Positions 26,134 to 36,570 of a stretch of 62,716 nucleotides of DNA are shown here, piece by piece (positions within the stretch are counted from its first letter, which is position 1; the number at the start of each line of letters is the position of its first letter). The translations under genes were made by a program, and so were the position numbers. The notes under the pieces were generated by a model. That model saw nothing but the letters and a program-made list of their open reading frames with translations, did not search any database and was not told the origin of the DNA. Source of the stretch: Gemmatimonadales bacterium (GTDB lineage: Bacteria; Gemmatimonadota; Gemmatimonadetes; Gemmatimonadales; GWC2-71-9); contig JAHBVU010000021.1 in assembly GCA_019637315.1 (NCBI GenBank), forward strand, positions 1 through 62,716, in the 5' to 3' direction.

Positions 26134-26163
26134 TTGCCGCCAAACCCAATTCAGAGCTATATT
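26134..26163 (+). promoter_or_regulatory. candidate sigma-70-type promoter for prs
   Basis: TTGCCG (26134-26139) and TATATT (26158-26163) are separated by 18 bases. A transcription start about 7 bases on would fall at ~26170, almost at the first ATG of prs. Confidence 0.45.
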
Positions 26164-26171
26164 TAGGGGCT

Positions 26172-27131
<960 letters not shown>

Positions 27132-27152
27132 TTCGGTAGAGGAAACGGTATC

Positions 27153-27806
27153 ATGTCAAAGACGGCAGTTCTCAGCGCATCGGTTCGGAACCAGAACGGC
27201 AAAGGCGCCGCCCGGGCGCTCCGGCGCGACGGCAAGGTTCCCGCGGTTGTCTATGGTCGGGGCCGGGCCCCGGAGTCCCTGACGCTCGACGCCGTGGCGC
27301 TCGAGCGCCTGCTGGCCAAGACCCGGGCCACCACGCTGCTCGACGTCTCAGTCGACGATCGTCAGCCGGTCAAAGCGCTGATCCGCGAAGTACAGCGGAA
27401 TCCGCTTCGCCCGATCGACATCCTCCATGTCGACCTCTACGAGGTTCATGCCGACGAGGAAATCGCGGTGGACGTGCCGATCAAGTTCGTCGGAACGGCC
27501 GACGGAGTGAAGAACGCCGGTGGCGTCTTCGAGGCTGTGCTGCACCAGTTGCAGATTCGCGTGCTCCCCGGCGACATCCCGGACCATATCGAAGTCGATG
27601 TGAGCCCGCTCGGCCTGGGTCAGTCGATTCACGTCAGCGACCTCACGCTTGCCAAGGGCGAGTTTCTGACCGACGGTGGTGTGACCCTCTGCACCGTGGT
27701 GGCTCCGAAGACCGAGGCCACGACCGAGGGAGCGGAGGGCGGCGCCGAGCCGGAACTGATCCGGAAGCCGAAGCCCGCCGAGGACGAGGCCAACGCAAAG
27801 GGCTGA
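27153..27806 (+). CDS. rplY: ribosomal protein bL25, long CTC/TL5 form
   Basis: A 217-residue 5S rRNA-binding protein of the large subunit. The N-terminal bL25 core contains GKGAARALRRDGKVPAVVYG; the C-terminal beta domain (HVDLYEVHADEEIAVDVPI, SIHVSDLTL) marks the long general-stress CTC form. It ends in an acidic/Lys-rich tail (TTEGAEGGAEPELIRKPKPA). GAGGAAACGGT before the ATG is a good ribosome-binding site. The TGA stop is followed after only three bases by pth in the same reading frame. Confidence 0.95.
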   Translation: MSKTAVLSASVRNQNGKGAARALRRDGKVPAVVYGRGRAPESLTLDAVALERLLAKTRATTLLDVSVDDRQPVKALIREVQRNPLRPIDILHVDLYEVHADEEIAVDVPIKFVGTADGVKNAGGVFEAVLHQLQIRVLPGDIPDHIEVDVSPLGLGQSIHVSDLTLAKGEFLTDGGVTLCTVVAPKTEATTEGAEGGAEPELIRKPKPAEDEANAKG

Positions 27807-27809
27807 CCC

Positions 27810-28397
27810 CTGCGTACCATCGTCGGGCTGGGCAATCCCGGCGCGGAGTACGAAGGCACCCGGCACAACGCCGGGTTCATTCTGGTAGATCATCTCGCGG
27901 CGCGCTGGGGGTTTCCCTCCTTCCGCCGCGACGGCCCGGCCCGCAGCACCCGGGGCACAGTCGATGGGGTCGCGGTACAGTTGCTCAAGCCGCAGACCTA
28001 CATGAACCGGAGTGGCGCGGCGCTGGCCGAACTCAAAGGTTCCCCCGAGTTCGATCATGCCCGCGACCTCCTGATCGTGGTCGACGAAACTGCGCTGCCG
28101 ATCGGTCGGTTCCGGTTGCGCGCCAAGGGGTCCGCTGGCGGGCACAACGGGCTCAAGAGCATCGAAGGGGCCCTGCGAAGCCAGGAGTACGCCCGACTCC
28201 GCATTGGGGTTGGTCCTGTTCCGCCTGGTTATGACGACCTCGCGGACTACGTTCTCGATGGATTCACCCGCGACGAAGCGGACGTCCTGCGGAGCCTGCT
28301 CGACCCGATGGCTGACGCCGTAGAGTGCTGGATAGCCGATGGCATCGAACTGGCAATGACCAGGCACAACCGGAGCACCGGTAGCGCTGAGCCCTGA
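27810..28397 (+). CDS. pth: peptidyl-tRNA hydrolase, apparent CTG start
   Basis: A 195-residue enzyme that frees tRNA from peptidyl-tRNAs dropped by the ribosome. The conserved N-terminus reads (L)RTIVGLGNPGAEYEGTRHN, and the family residues Asn9, His19, Asp (IVVDE) and Asn (GGHNGLKS) are present. No ATG, GTG or TTG lies between the rplY stop (27804-27806) and this conserved region; the only plausible initiator is CTG at 27810, after TGA-CCC. The first in-frame ATG (27981) would delete the catalytic His. Termination-reinitiation from rplY is likely. Confidence 0.9.
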   Translation: MRTIVGLGNPGAEYEGTRHNAGFILVDHLAARWGFPSFRRDGPARSTRGTVDGVAVQLLKPQTYMNRSGAALAELKGSPEFDHARDLLIVVDETALPIGRFRLRAKGSAGGHNGLKSIEGALRSQEYARLRIGVGPVPPGYDDLADYVLDGFTRDEADVLRSLLDPMADAVECWIADGIELAMTRHNRSTGSAEP

Positions 28398-28466
28398 ACA
28401 GTACGTCACTAACCCTGTACCGAGCGCCGGCCGGCCGCGGCCGACGCCCGCAACGAGAGTCTCTGC

Positions 28467-30521
28467 ATGCTTTCCTTGGTCCAATACGCCCCATATATCG
28501 GCGCGGCCGGTCTTCTCATGGCGCTGTTCGTCTACTGGCGCATCACGCAGGCTCCCCCCGGTGAAGCCCGGACGGTAGCGATCGGCTCGTTGATCGAACG
28601 CGGCGCCATGGCGTTCCTCCGCCGTCAGTACATCGTCCTCCTGCCGGTCATCATCCTGGTTGCCGCGGCGCTCAGCGCCACCGTCGGCTGGAAGATCGCT
28701 GCGGCTTTCGTCTTCGGCGGCATCTCTTCGGTCGTCGCGGGCTACCTCGGCATGAAGGCCGCCACCAAGACCAACGTGCGGACAGCCGAGGCCGCCCGGG
28801 TTTCCGGACGCCAGCAGGCGCTGATCATCGCCTTCGGCGGCGGCTCCGTAATGGGGCTCGCGGTCGCGGCGCTCGGCCTCCTCGGGCTGGGTCTGATTGC
28901 CAATGTGATGATCAACTTCAACGATCAAGCGTCGTTGAGTCCCTATCAGCTCTGGCTCTTCAGTGAAGTGACCGCCGGATTTGCCATGGGCGCCTCGTCG
29001 ATTGCCCTCTTTGCGAGGGTCGGCGGCGGCATTTACACCAAGGCCGCCGACGTCGGCGCCGACCTCGTCGGTAAAGTCGAGGCCGGGATTCCCGAGGACG
29101 ATCCGCGGAATCCCGCCACCATCGCCGACAACGTCGGCGACAACGTCGGCGACGTGGCCGGTATGGGGGCGGACATTTTCGAGAGCTATGTCGATGCCGT
29201 GGTCGCCGCGATTGCGCTGGCTGCCGTCGGCCCGGCCATCGTACAGGCGTCGCGCGTCAACGCGCTGGCGCTGCCTCTGCTGCTCGCCGTCGCCGGCTTT
29301 GGGGCGTCGGTGCTCGGGATGGCCGCGATCCGGGCGCTGTCGAAGGGCAGCCCGGCTGTGGCACTCCGGCTGGTGTCCTTCATCGCGGCCGGCGCATTCC
29401 TCGCCGTGGCGTACTTCCTCTGCCAGGCGCTTCCGATCGAGTCGACCGGACCGATGAATCCGTTCACCGCCGTGGTCACGGGCACGCTCGCCGGCGTTCT
29501 AATCGGGCTGATCACCGAATACTACACTGCAGGCAAGCCGGTCCGGGATATTGCCGAGGCATCGCTTTCGGGCCCCGGCACCAACATCATCGCCGGCCTC
29601 GCGGTTGGTAAGCAGTCGGTCGCCATCCCGATTCTGATCATCTGCGTCACCACCTGGATTGCCTATCAGTCGACCGGGTTCTACGGCATCGCGCTGGCCG
29701 CCGTCAGCATGCTGGGCACGGTCGGCGTGACGATGACGGTCGATGCCTACGGCCCGATTGCGGACAACGCCGGCGGCATCGCCGAGATGAGTCACATGGG
29801 GCCCGAGGTTCGCGCCGTAACGGACGAACTCGACGCGCTGGGCAACACCACAGCAGCCATCGGAAAAGGCTTTGCCATCGGTTCGGCGGTACTCACCGCG
29901 CTGGCGCTCTTCACGGCGTACACCGCCGCGGTCGCCCCGAATGCCGAGCCGATCACCCTCAACCTGGTCGATCCCAAAGTCATCATTGGCGTCTTCCTCG
30001 GCGCGACGCTGGCGTATCTCGTGGCCTCACTGACCATGACGGCCGTCGGACGCGCGGCCCAGAAAGTCGTGCACGAGGTCCGGCGCCAGTTCCGCGAGAT
30101 TCCCGGTATCCTCGCTGGCACGGCGGAAGCCGACAGCACTCAGTGCGTCGATATCGCCACCAAGGCAGCACTCCGCGAGATGCTGTTGCCCGGGCTCCTG
30201 GCCGTCTTCACGCCGTTCCTGGTGGGGGTCGTCTTCGGGGTCGAATCGCTGGGCGGCCTGCTCGCTGGCGTGACCGTGTGCGGCGCCCTGCTCGCCCTGA
30301 TGATGGCCAACGCCGGTGGCGCCTGGGACAATGCCAAGAAGTACATCGAGAAAGGCAATCATGGCGGCAAGCGCTCCGAGCCGCACAAGGCTGCCGTGGT
30401 CGGCGACACCGTCGGCGATCCGTACAAAGACACGTCCGGCCCCGCGATCAGCATTCTGATCAAGGTGACCTGCGTGGTCGCGCTGGTGCTGGCCCCGTGG
30501 CTGGCCAAGCTGCACTCATAA
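28467..30521 (+). CDS. hppA: membrane-bound, K+-dependent-type ion-pumping pyrophosphatase
   Basis: A 684-residue protein with about 16 membrane helices that couples PPi hydrolysis to H+ or Na+ export. The substrate-binding signature is complete: [83 protein letters not shown] has Ala where K+-independent enzymes have Lys, so K+ dependence is expected. Whether the pumped ion is H+ or Na+ cannot be told here. It sits between pth and ychF on the same strand. Confidence 0.95.
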   Translation: MLSLVQYAPYIGAAGLLMALFVYWRITQAPPGEARTVAIGSLIERGAMAFLRRQYIVLLPVIILVAAALSATVGWKIAAAFVFGGISSVVAGYLGMKAATKTNVRTAEAARVSGRQQALIIAFGGGSVMGLAVAALGLLGLGLIANVMINFNDQASLSPYQLWLFSEVTAGFAMGASSIALFARVGGGIYTKAADVGADLVGKVEAGIPEDDPRNPATIADNVGDNVGDVAGMGADIFESYVDAVVAAIALAAVGPAIVQASRVNALALPLLLAVAGFGASVLGMAAIRALSKGSPAVALRLVSFIAAGAFLAVAYFLCQALPIESTGPMNPFTAVVTGTLAGVLIGLITEYYTAGKPVRDIAEASLSGPGTNIIAGLAVGKQSVAIPILIICVTTWIAYQSTGFYGIALAAVSMLGTVGVTMTVDAYGPIADNAGGIAEMSHMGPEVRAVTDELDALGNTTAAIGKGFAIGSAVLTALALFTAYTAAVAPNAEPITLNLVDPKVIIGVFLGATLAYLVASLTMTAVGRAAQKVVHEVRRQFREIPGILAGTAEADSTQCVDIATKAALREMLLPGLLAVFTPFLVGVVFGVESLGGLLAGVTVCGALLALMMANAGGAWDNAKKYIEKGNHGGKRSEPHKAAVVGDTVGDPYKDTSGPAISILIKVTCVVALVLAPWLAKLHS

Positions 30522-30542
30522 GCTCGATCCGCAGGTAGCGCC

Positions 30543-31640
30543 ATGCTCCGACTCGGTATCGTGGGACTTCCCAATGTCGGGAAGTCCACGCTCTTCAACG
30601 CTCTGACCTCTGCCAAGGCCCTGGTCGCGAACTACCCGTTCGCGACCATCGAGCCCAACACCGGGGTCGTCGAAGTCCCGGACGCTCGGCTCCAGGCCAT
30701 TGCCGCCTTCGTCAATCCGCAGCGCATCCTGCCGGCCACGGTCGAGTTCCTCGATATTGCCGGCCTCGTCAAAGGCGCCAGCCAGGGCGAAGGACTGGGC
30801 AACCAGTTCCTGGCCAACATCCGCGAAGTCGATGCGGTGGTGCAGGTGGTGCGCTGTTTCGAAGACGATGACATCCAGCACGTGATGGGTTCGGTCGACC
30901 CGGCCCGTGACCGCGACATCATCAACATCGAACTCGGTCTGGCCGACCTGGCGGCGGTTGAGAAGCGTCTCGACAAGACGGTGCGTCTCGCCAAATCCGG
31001 TGATCCGCAGGCCAAGCTCGAGGCGCGCCTGCTGGAGCAGCTCAAGGCCGTCCTCTCGGAAGGCAAGCCTGCCCGGGCAGTCGTCCCCACGGCCGAAGAG
31101 TTGCCGACCTATCGGCAGTTCAACTTACTGACGTCCAAGCCGGTGCTCTACGCAGCCAATGTCAGCGAAACCGAACTCGACAGCGGCAATGCCCACACCC
31201 GGGCTTTGGCCGACGCCATCGAGGCGTCAGGAGAAGACGCCGGCCTGATACTCTTCTCGGCCAAGGTCGAGGCGGAGTTGGCCGAGTTGCCGGTGGAGGA
31301 CCGAAAGGACTTCCTCGATGCACTGGGCCTCACCGAATCCGGTCTCGATCGGCTTGCCCGGGCCGCCTACAGCCTGCTCGGCCTGCGGAGCTACTTCACC
31401 GCCGGCGAGAAGGAAGTTCGCGCCTGGACGATTCGGGTCGGTGACAAGGCTCCGCAGGCAGCGGCGGTCATCCACACGGATTTCGAAAAGGGCTTCATCC
31501 GCGCGGAAACGGTTGCCTACGACGACTTCGTCCGGGTCAGCGGCTGGAAGGCCGCGCGCGAACAGGGCCTGGTGCGCTCCGAAGGCAAAGAGTACGTCGT
31601 GCAGGACGGCGACGTGATTCTGTTCCGCTTCAACGTCTGA
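30543..31640 (+). CDS. ychF: YchF/Obg-family ribosome-associated ATPase
   Basis: A 365-residue P-loop NTPase. Walker A is GLPNVGKST (residues 8-16), with switch region [20 protein letters not shown]. The G4 region reads [14 protein letters not shown], lacking the NKxD guanine specificity motif, as is normal for YchF, which prefers ATP. A coiled-coil insert and C-terminal TGS domain follow ([23 protein letters not shown]). It is linked to translation start-site selection and oxidative-stress responses. ychF beside pth is a widespread gene order. Confidence 0.95.
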   Translation: MLRLGIVGLPNVGKSTLFNALTSAKALVANYPFATIEPNTGVVEVPDARLQAIAAFVNPQRILPATVEFLDIAGLVKGASQGEGLGNQFLANIREVDAVVQVVRCFEDDDIQHVMGSVDPARDRDIINIELGLADLAAVEKRLDKTVRLAKSGDPQAKLEARLLEQLKAVLSEGKPARAVVPTAEELPTYRQFNLLTSKPVLYAANVSETELDSGNAHTRALADAIEASGEDAGLILFSAKVEAELAELPVEDRKDFLDALGLTESGLDRLARAAYSLLGLRSYFTAGEKEVRAWTIRVGDKAPQAAAVIHTDFEKGFIRAETVAYDDFVRVSGWKAAREQGLVRSEGKEYVVQDGDVILFRFNV

Positions 31641-31653
31641 ACGGCCGGCACGA

Positions 31654-31677
31654 GCGCTGGGGCACGAGCTCCAGCGC
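31654..31677 (+). terminator. hairpin after ychF, no U-tract
   Basis: GCGCTGG (31654-31660) and CCAGCGC (31671-31677) form a perfect 7-bp stem 14 bases after the ychF stop. Without a T-run it is at best a weak or Rho-assisted terminator. Confidence 0.3.
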
Positions 31678-31704
31678 CGCACGGACTGCTGGAAGGGTGA
31701 CACC

Positions 31705-32514
31705 ATGCGCCCCTGCCTGATCGGCCTTCCTTACGACGCGAGTTCCTCCTTCCTGCGCGGCCCCGCCGAGGCGCCGCCCCTGATCCGCGCCGCACTCAAC
31801 AGCCCCGCCGGCAACAGCTGGACCGAGACGAATCACGACCTGAGCGCGCCGACCGGTCTCACCGACGCCGGTGACCTCGTCCTGCCGCCCGACGAACGGG
31901 CCCGCGCCCTGATCGAAGCGGGAGTCCGCTCCGTCCTGGAGGCGGGCAACCGACCGATTGCTCTGGGCGGCGACCATGCCGTGACCTACCCTGCGGTACG
32001 CGCAGTAGCCGCGCACCATCCGGGCCTGACCATCGTGCATATCGACGCCCACACTGACCTCTACGAGGATTTCGAGGGCGACCGGTATTCGCACGCCTGC
32101 CCGTTCGCCCGGATCATGGAAGCCGGCCTGGCGAGCCGGTTGATTCAGATCGGGATCCGAACCCAGACGGGGCACCTGCGGCAGCAGGCCGAGCGATTCG
32201 GGGTGGAAGTCATCACGATGGACCGGTGGGTCGAGGGGGTCCGGCCCCGGCCGGAGGGTGCGGTGTACTGGTCGATCGACCTCGATGGTATCGACCCCGG
32301 TGCAGCGCCCGGCGTCTCACATCGGGAGCCGGGTGGACTCTCGGTTCGCGAGGTCATCACCCTGATTCACGAGCTCGGGGGCACGATGGTAGGGGCCGAC
32401 GTCGTCGAGTACAACCCGCGCGAGGACCTTGGAGGTATGACGGCAGTCGTCGCCGCCAAGCTCGTCAAGGAGCTGGCCGGGCGGATCATGTCCGAGGCCT
32501 CACCCCAGTCTTAG
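31705..32514 (+). CDS. arginase/agmatinase/formiminoglutamase-family ureohydrolase
   Basis: A 269-residue dinuclear-manganese hydrolase. All metal ligands are present: His91 in GGDHAVTYP, Asp114/His116/Asp118 in HIDAHTDLYEDF, and Asp192/Asp194 in SIDLDGIDPG. It cleaves guanidino groups to urea, or formimino groups to formamide; the substrate cannot be assigned. It has an independent hairpin downstream (palindrome CCGCCGGATCCGGCGG, 32516-32531). It neighbours, but is convergent to, the nitrogen catabolic operon at 33.7-41.6 kb, so a shared role in nitrogen use is possible. Confidence 0.88.
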   Translation: MRPCLIGLPYDASSSFLRGPAEAPPLIRAALNSPAGNSWTETNHDLSAPTGLTDAGDLVLPPDERARALIEAGVRSVLEAGNRPIALGGDHAVTYPAVRAVAAHHPGLTIVHIDAHTDLYEDFEGDRYSHACPFARIMEAGLASRLIQIGIRTQTGHLRQQAERFGVEVITMDRWVEGVRPRPEGAVYWSIDLDGIDPGAAPGVSHREPGGLSVREVITLIHELGGTMVGADVVEYNPREDLGGMTAVVAAKLVKELAGRIMSEASPQS

Positions 32515-32658
32515 CCCGCCGGATCCGGCGGAGCCCGGCCCGGCAGGACGTGTGAACAGGACCACCCCCCCACCGTCAACCGTCACGTCCATCCTTCAAG
32601 ATTCACCCGCTCAGGATTGATATCCATTCATATTGTCGTGTAGAATGGTTTGAATTGG

Positions 32659-32674
32659 TTGTAAATGGTTACAA
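32659..32674. promoter_or_regulatory. palindromic candidate operator of the fic gene
   Basis: TTGTAA-ATGG-TTACAA is a perfect inverted repeat in an unusually AT-rich stretch (about 32595-32700), 28 bases before the fic ATG. The flanking sequence also carries TTGAAT and GGTTGAAC repeats. Confidence 0.5.
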
Positions 32675-32701
32675 ATAGGTTGAACTGCCGTATCATTGGG
32701 T

Positions 32702-33748
32702 ATGATCGCACCGCAATCGGTCCAGGTTGGCCCTGAAATCATCCGGCTCGTCGCCGAGATCGAGGAGTTCAAGGGCGCATGGAATGTGATGGGACGGCTG
32801 ACTCCCGAGCGGCTCTCTGCGCTCAAGCGCATCGCAACGATCGAGAGCATCGCTTCGTCGACCCGGCTCGAGGGTGCCACGCTGACTGACCGAGAGGTCG
32901 AAGCCCTTCTCTCCAACCGCCAAGCGACCTCTTTTGCCTCCCGCGATCAGCGGGAGGTGGCCGGGTATGCGGCCGTACTGGAGCTCGTGTTCTCCTCTTG
33001 GAGCGCCATGCCGCTGACCGAGAACCACATCAGGCAGCTGCATCGCGACCTGCTCCGGCACAGCGACCAGGATGCCCGGTATCGGGGGCGGTACAGGACC
33101 GTGCCGAACGGTATCGCGGCTTTCGACACGGAGGGCCAGCGGCTGGACGTCCCGTTCGAGACCGCCCCGCCGTTCGAGATCCCTCGGCGCATGACGGAGC
33201 TAACGGCGTGGCTGACCGATGCCCAGGGAGGCGGACAGCTGCATCCGCCCCTGCGCATCGGACTCTGGCTGGGCATGTTTCTGGCCATCCATCCCTTTCA
33301 GGATGGCAACGGCAGGGTCAGCCGCGTTCTGGCGGCGTTGCTCCTGCTCCAGGCGGGGTACAGCTATGTGCCGTACAGCTCATTGGAACGCGTAGTCGAG
33401 CATCACAAAGACGCCTACAATCTGGTGGTGCGGCGCACTCAGCGCGCCGCATGGAGCGACACCCCGGACTGGCAGCCGTGGCTCCACTTCTTTCTTAAGG
33501 CGCTCGCGGAGCAAACTCGGCGGCTCGGTCAAAGGCTCGAGCAGGAACAACGGCTCGACTCGCTACCGACGATGTCGCTGCAGATCGTGGATGTGCTCGA
33601 GGCGCGACGTCGCGCTACGATGGGCGAGATCATCACCCTCACCGGAGGAAAGCGCGATACGATCAAATCGCACTTGCGAACACTGGTCGAACAGGCGCGC
33701 CTCCTCCGTCATGGCCGCGGACGGGGCGTCTGGTACCAGCTGCCATAG
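32702..33748 (+). CDS. Fic-domain protein with inhibitory helix and C-terminal winged helix
   Basis: A 348-residue protein. The Fic active-site loop is HPFQDGNGRVSR with catalytic His197; family members transfer AMP or another nucleotide moiety to hydroxyls of target proteins. An N-terminal inhibitory helix motif SSTRLEG (Ser53, Glu57) marks a class II, self-inhibited enzyme. The last ~70 residues look like a winged helix (MGEIITLTGGKRDTIKSHLRTLVEQ), so the protein may bind its own operator. TTG 32696 is an alternative start. The gene ends 5 bases from a convergent gene. Confidence 0.9.
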   Translation: MIAPQSVQVGPEIIRLVAEIEEFKGAWNVMGRLTPERLSALKRIATIESIASSTRLEGATLTDREVEALLSNRQATSFASRDQREVAGYAAVLELVFSSWSAMPLTENHIRQLHRDLLRHSDQDARYRGRYRTVPNGIAAFDTEGQRLDVPFETAPPFEIPRRMTELTAWLTDAQGGGQLHPPLRIGLWLGMFLAIHPFQDGNGRVSRVLAALLLLQAGYSYVPYSSLERVVEHHKDAYNLVVRRTQRAAWSDTPDWQPWLHFFLKALAEQTRRLGQRLEQEQRLDSLPTMSLQIVDVLEARRRATMGEIITLTGGKRDTIKSHLRTLVEQARLLRHGRGRGVWYQLP

Positions 33749-33753
33749 CCTTA

Positions 33754-35217
33754 TCAGCTCCTGCGCCACCGAGGACGCGTGATCACCCGACCGCTGCCTG
33801 GTACAGCACCGACGCGCCCAGCCTCGGCCACCACCTCTCCACGGCGGATCGTCATGACCGGCCTGCCGGTAACCTCCCAGCCTTCGTATACCGAGTAGTC
33901 CGCACGGGAGTGGTCGTCGGCTGCGCGGACGGTCCAGCGCGCCTCGGGATCCCAGATAGCCAGGTCCGCATCGGAGCCCTCGCGAATGACGCCCTTCTGC
34001 GGATACAGCCCGAATATCCGGGCGGGATTGGTCGAGGTCGTCGCGACGAATCGTTCGAGCGACAAGCCCCGTTTGCGAACGCCCTCCGAGTAGTAAATCG
34101 GCAGCATGGCCTGGAGGTCGCTCATGCCCGGTCGCAGGTTGCTGATCGAGAGCGCCGGATCGAGCTTCTGTGCCCGCGTCCACGGGGCGTGATCGGTCGC
34201 CAGGACGTCGATCGTGCCGTCGGCAAGTCCGGCCCACAGCGCGTCAGAATCCTCCCGGGCCCGGAGCGGCGGCTGCCCGACGAAGAGTGGGCCATCCGGT
34301 CCCGCCAGCTTGTCTGCGGTGTAGTGGAGATAGAGCGGACGCGTCTCGACATAGAACGGCAGTCCTCGGCGGCGGGCTGCATGGCAGACGGCAAGTGCCC
34401 GGGCCGAGGAGAGGTGCACCACGTAAATCGGCGCTCCGGTACTTTCGCAGAGCGCCACCGCCAGCTCCGTTGCGGCCACCTCCGCGATTTCCGGACGGCT
34501 CTCGGCGTAATGCGCCAACGAGGTCCTTCCTGCAGCGGTCAGCCTCCGCACCGCGGCGGCCAGCAACGCCGGATCTTCGCAATGCGCCATGCAGACGACG
34601 CCCGCCGCGCTGGCTGCTTCCAGCATGCCGATCACGTCGCTCAGCTGCGCATGGAAATCCGGCATCGGCATGAAGAGTTTCGAGCTGGGATGCCCCGCCG
34701 CTGCCATCCCGTCGAGCCCCGACCTGAACTCGGCGGTCGGCGGCCAGGCAATGCCGTGGAGGAAGAGGTCTGCGATAGTCTGCGTCACGGCCTGCGCTTG
34801 CATCCGACCAATCGCGTCCAGCACGGTTTCGCCCGAGCGCGCAAAGGCAAAGGTGCCCACACTGGTAATGCCGCCGGCGAGGGCGGCGCGGGAGCCGCTT
34901 TCCAGGTCGTCGGCAAACGACCCGTCGATATGCGTATGCGGATCGACCCCACCCGGCATGACGAGCTTGCCCCGGGCGTCGACGACGCGCGTGGCACCCG
35001 TCGAGCGGAGCCCCGGACCAACCTCCGCGATCTTCTCACCTCGGATCCGAACGTCGACCTGGCGTACCCCATCGGCGTTGACGACTCGCCCGCCCTGGAT
35101 CAGCAGGTCCGGGGTCTGCGCAAACAGCGGACGATACCCCCCGGCTGCGTAGCCCAGGGAGCTCGCGGCCGCGAGTTGAATCACCTGCCGACGACTTGGT
35201 GTGACCGTCATGAGCAC
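33754..35217 (-). CDS. hydantoinase/dihydropyrimidinase-type amidohydrolase with Tat-like signal
   Basis: A 487-residue metallo-dependent hydrolase. Metal ligands: HTHID, carbamylated-Lys region SSKLFMPMP, MAHCED, VVHLSS and ATDHAP. This pattern is typical of cyclic-amide hydrolases (hydantoinase, dihydropyrimidinase, allantoinase). The N-terminus PSRRQVIQLAAASSLGYAAG followed by FAQ looks like a twin-arginine signal, which would place the enzyme outside the cytoplasm, unusual for the family. It is the last gene of the seven-gene operon, 60 bases after the aminotransferase. Confidence 0.88.
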   Translation of the reverse strand: MLMTVTPSRRQVIQLAAASSLGYAAGGYRPLFAQTPDLLIQGGRVVNADGVRQVDVRIRGEKIAEVGPGLRSTGATRVVDARGKLVMPGGVDPHTHIDGSFADDLESGSRAALAGGITSVGTFAFARSGETVLDAIGRMQAQAVTQTIADLFLHGIAWPPTAEFRSGLDGMAAAGHPSSKLFMPMPDFHAQLSDVIGMLEAASAAGVVCMAHCEDPALLAAAVRRLTAAGRTSLAHYAESRPEIAEVAATELAVALCESTGAPIYVVHLSSARALAVCHAARRRGLPFYVETRPLYLHYTADKLAGPDGPLFVGQPPLRAREDSDALWAGLADGTIDVLATDHAPWTRAQKLDPALSISNLRPGMSDLQAMLPIYYSEGVRKRGLSLERFVATTSTNPARIFGLYPQKGVIREGSDADLAIWDPEARWTVRAADDHSRADYSVYEGWEVTGRPVMTIRRGEVVAEAGRVGAVPGSGRVITRPRWRRS

Positions 35218-35277
35218 TCTTCGCGGAGAAGGAGAGGCGGATACTTATCCCGCCCAGCGGGCCACGATAACCGGGGC

Positions 35278-36570
35278 TTACCAGCCGCTCCATGCCGCCG
35301 CAGCGGCCGCGTCGACCCGACCGGCAGCCACATCGGCAATCGCCTGTTCGAGGAGCGACACGCCGCGCTCCGCTTCGCCCTCGGACAGCACCAGCGGTGG
35401 GGTCAGCTCGAGCACCTTGCTCTCTGCCCCGACATAGTAGAACAAGAGGCCAAGCTCCCAGGCACGATAGCAGATCAGCCGGGCATGATCGGCAGAAGAG
35501 TGCCTCTCTGAGGCACCGAGCTCGACGCCCAGGATCATACCACGCCCCCGCACCTCACGAACGAGCGGACACCGCGCCGCCATCTCGTCGAGGCGCTGGC
35601 GCAGAACCCCGCCGACGCGCTCGACATGCCGGGCAACTTCGTCGGACCGGATGGCCGTTACGACGGCCAGCGCGGCGGATGCTGCGACCGGATTGCCCAG
35701 CGTGGTCAGCATCGCCCCGGAGGGCATCGTATCCATCAAGTCGGCCGGCCCGATCACGGCCGAGATCGGGAGCCCACCGCCGAGCCCCTTGCCCAGCACG
35801 AGCAGGTCCGGAACGATGCCATCCCATTGGTGCGCATACTTCTTACCGGTGCGCCCCATCCCGACCTTGACCTCGTCGGCAACCAGCAGCGTGCCGTGCT
35901 TACTGCACCGCTCGGCAACTCCAGCCAGAAATCCTTCCGGCGGAACGATCAGGCCGCCATCCGACAGAATCGGCTCGACAAAGAGGGCCGCGAACGTCCC
36001 GGCAGCCAGCACCTGATCCAGACTATCGAGCACCGCAGCGGCGGCGGCGGCATCGCGGGGGTAGTCGAGTTGGGTCAGACTGGCATGGCTGCCCGCCCCG
36101 GCAAGCGCAGCGTGTCCGGAGATGTCCATCCCTCCGCCGAAGCCGCCGTGATAGGATCCTTTGAAGCTGATGACACCCTTTCTCGATGCACGGGTTGCCA
36201 ACCGCAGCGCCATGTCACACGCGTCAGTGCCCGAGTGTCCGAACCAGACGCGACGATCAACCCCGTCGGCAATGCTGTCGAGCAGCGCCTCGGCGAGCAG
36301 CACGGCTGGCGGACTGACGAGCGAGAGCGAGCCTACCCCTGCCGTGGTGCGGACACTGTGACTGACGGCATCGACCACGGCATGATGGGCATATCCCAAG
36401 GACGCCGCGCCCCAGCCGGCCGAGAAGTCGAGGATCCGACGACCGCTTGGTTCGATCAGATAGGGACCTTCGCCGCGCAGCGCAACCATGGGATGAAAAC
36501 GCAGCTTACCGGGTTCGCCGATGGCGGCCCGGTCGCGGGACAGCCAGATGTCGCGGCTCTGATCAGACAT
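35278..36570 (-). CDS. class III PLP-dependent aminotransferase
   Basis: A 430-residue fold-type I enzyme of the GABA/beta-alanine/glutamate-1-semialdehyde group: SGWGAASLGYAHHAVVDAV-like N-terminal region, GHSGTDACDMALRLA, SFKGSYHGG, VADEVKVGMGRTGKKYA and the PLP Lys in VLGKGLGGGLP. It would move an omega- or beta-amino group to a keto acid. The ATG overlaps the end of the permease gene by 8 bases. In this operon it could act on the amine product of the amidohydrolase/cysteine hydrolase pair. Confidence 0.87.
   Translation of the reverse strand: MSDQSRDIWLSRDRAAIGEPGKLRFHPMVALRGEGPYLIEPSGRRILDFSAGWGAASLGYAHHAVVDAVSHSVRTTAGVGSLSLVSPPAVLLAEALLDSIADGVDRRVWFGHSGTDACDMALRLATRASRKGVISFKGSYHGGFGGGMDISGHAALAGAGSHASLTQLDYPRDAAAAAAVLDSLDQVLAAGTFAALFVEPILSDGGLIVPPEGFLAGVAERCSKHGTLLVADEVKVGMGRTGKKYAHQWDGIVPDLLVLGKGLGGGLPISAVIGPADLMDTMPSGAMLTTLGNPVAASAALAVVTAIRSDEVARHVERVGGVLRQRLDEMAARCPLVREVRGRGMILGVELGASERHSSADHARLICYRAWELGLLFYYVGAESKVLELTPPLVLSEGEAERGVSLLEQAIADVAAGRVDAAAAAAWSGW

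Noticed and set aside
25874-26149. Minus-strand frame containing ALVDSNHHSQSQSL
   Set aside because: It is the reverse translation of tRNA-Gln, a recurrent spurious annotation.
27153-28397. rplY and pth as a single gene split by a sequencing frameshift or recoded TGA
   Set aside because: Both products are complete, normal-length proteins, and the adjacent gene order is standard; a stop followed by a CTG start is simpler.
32516-32531. CCGCCGGATCCGGCGG palindrome as an operator
   Set aside because: It lies just after the ureohydrolase stop and is more likely a 3'-end hairpin in GC-rich DNA; there is no U-tract, so it was not listed as a terminator.
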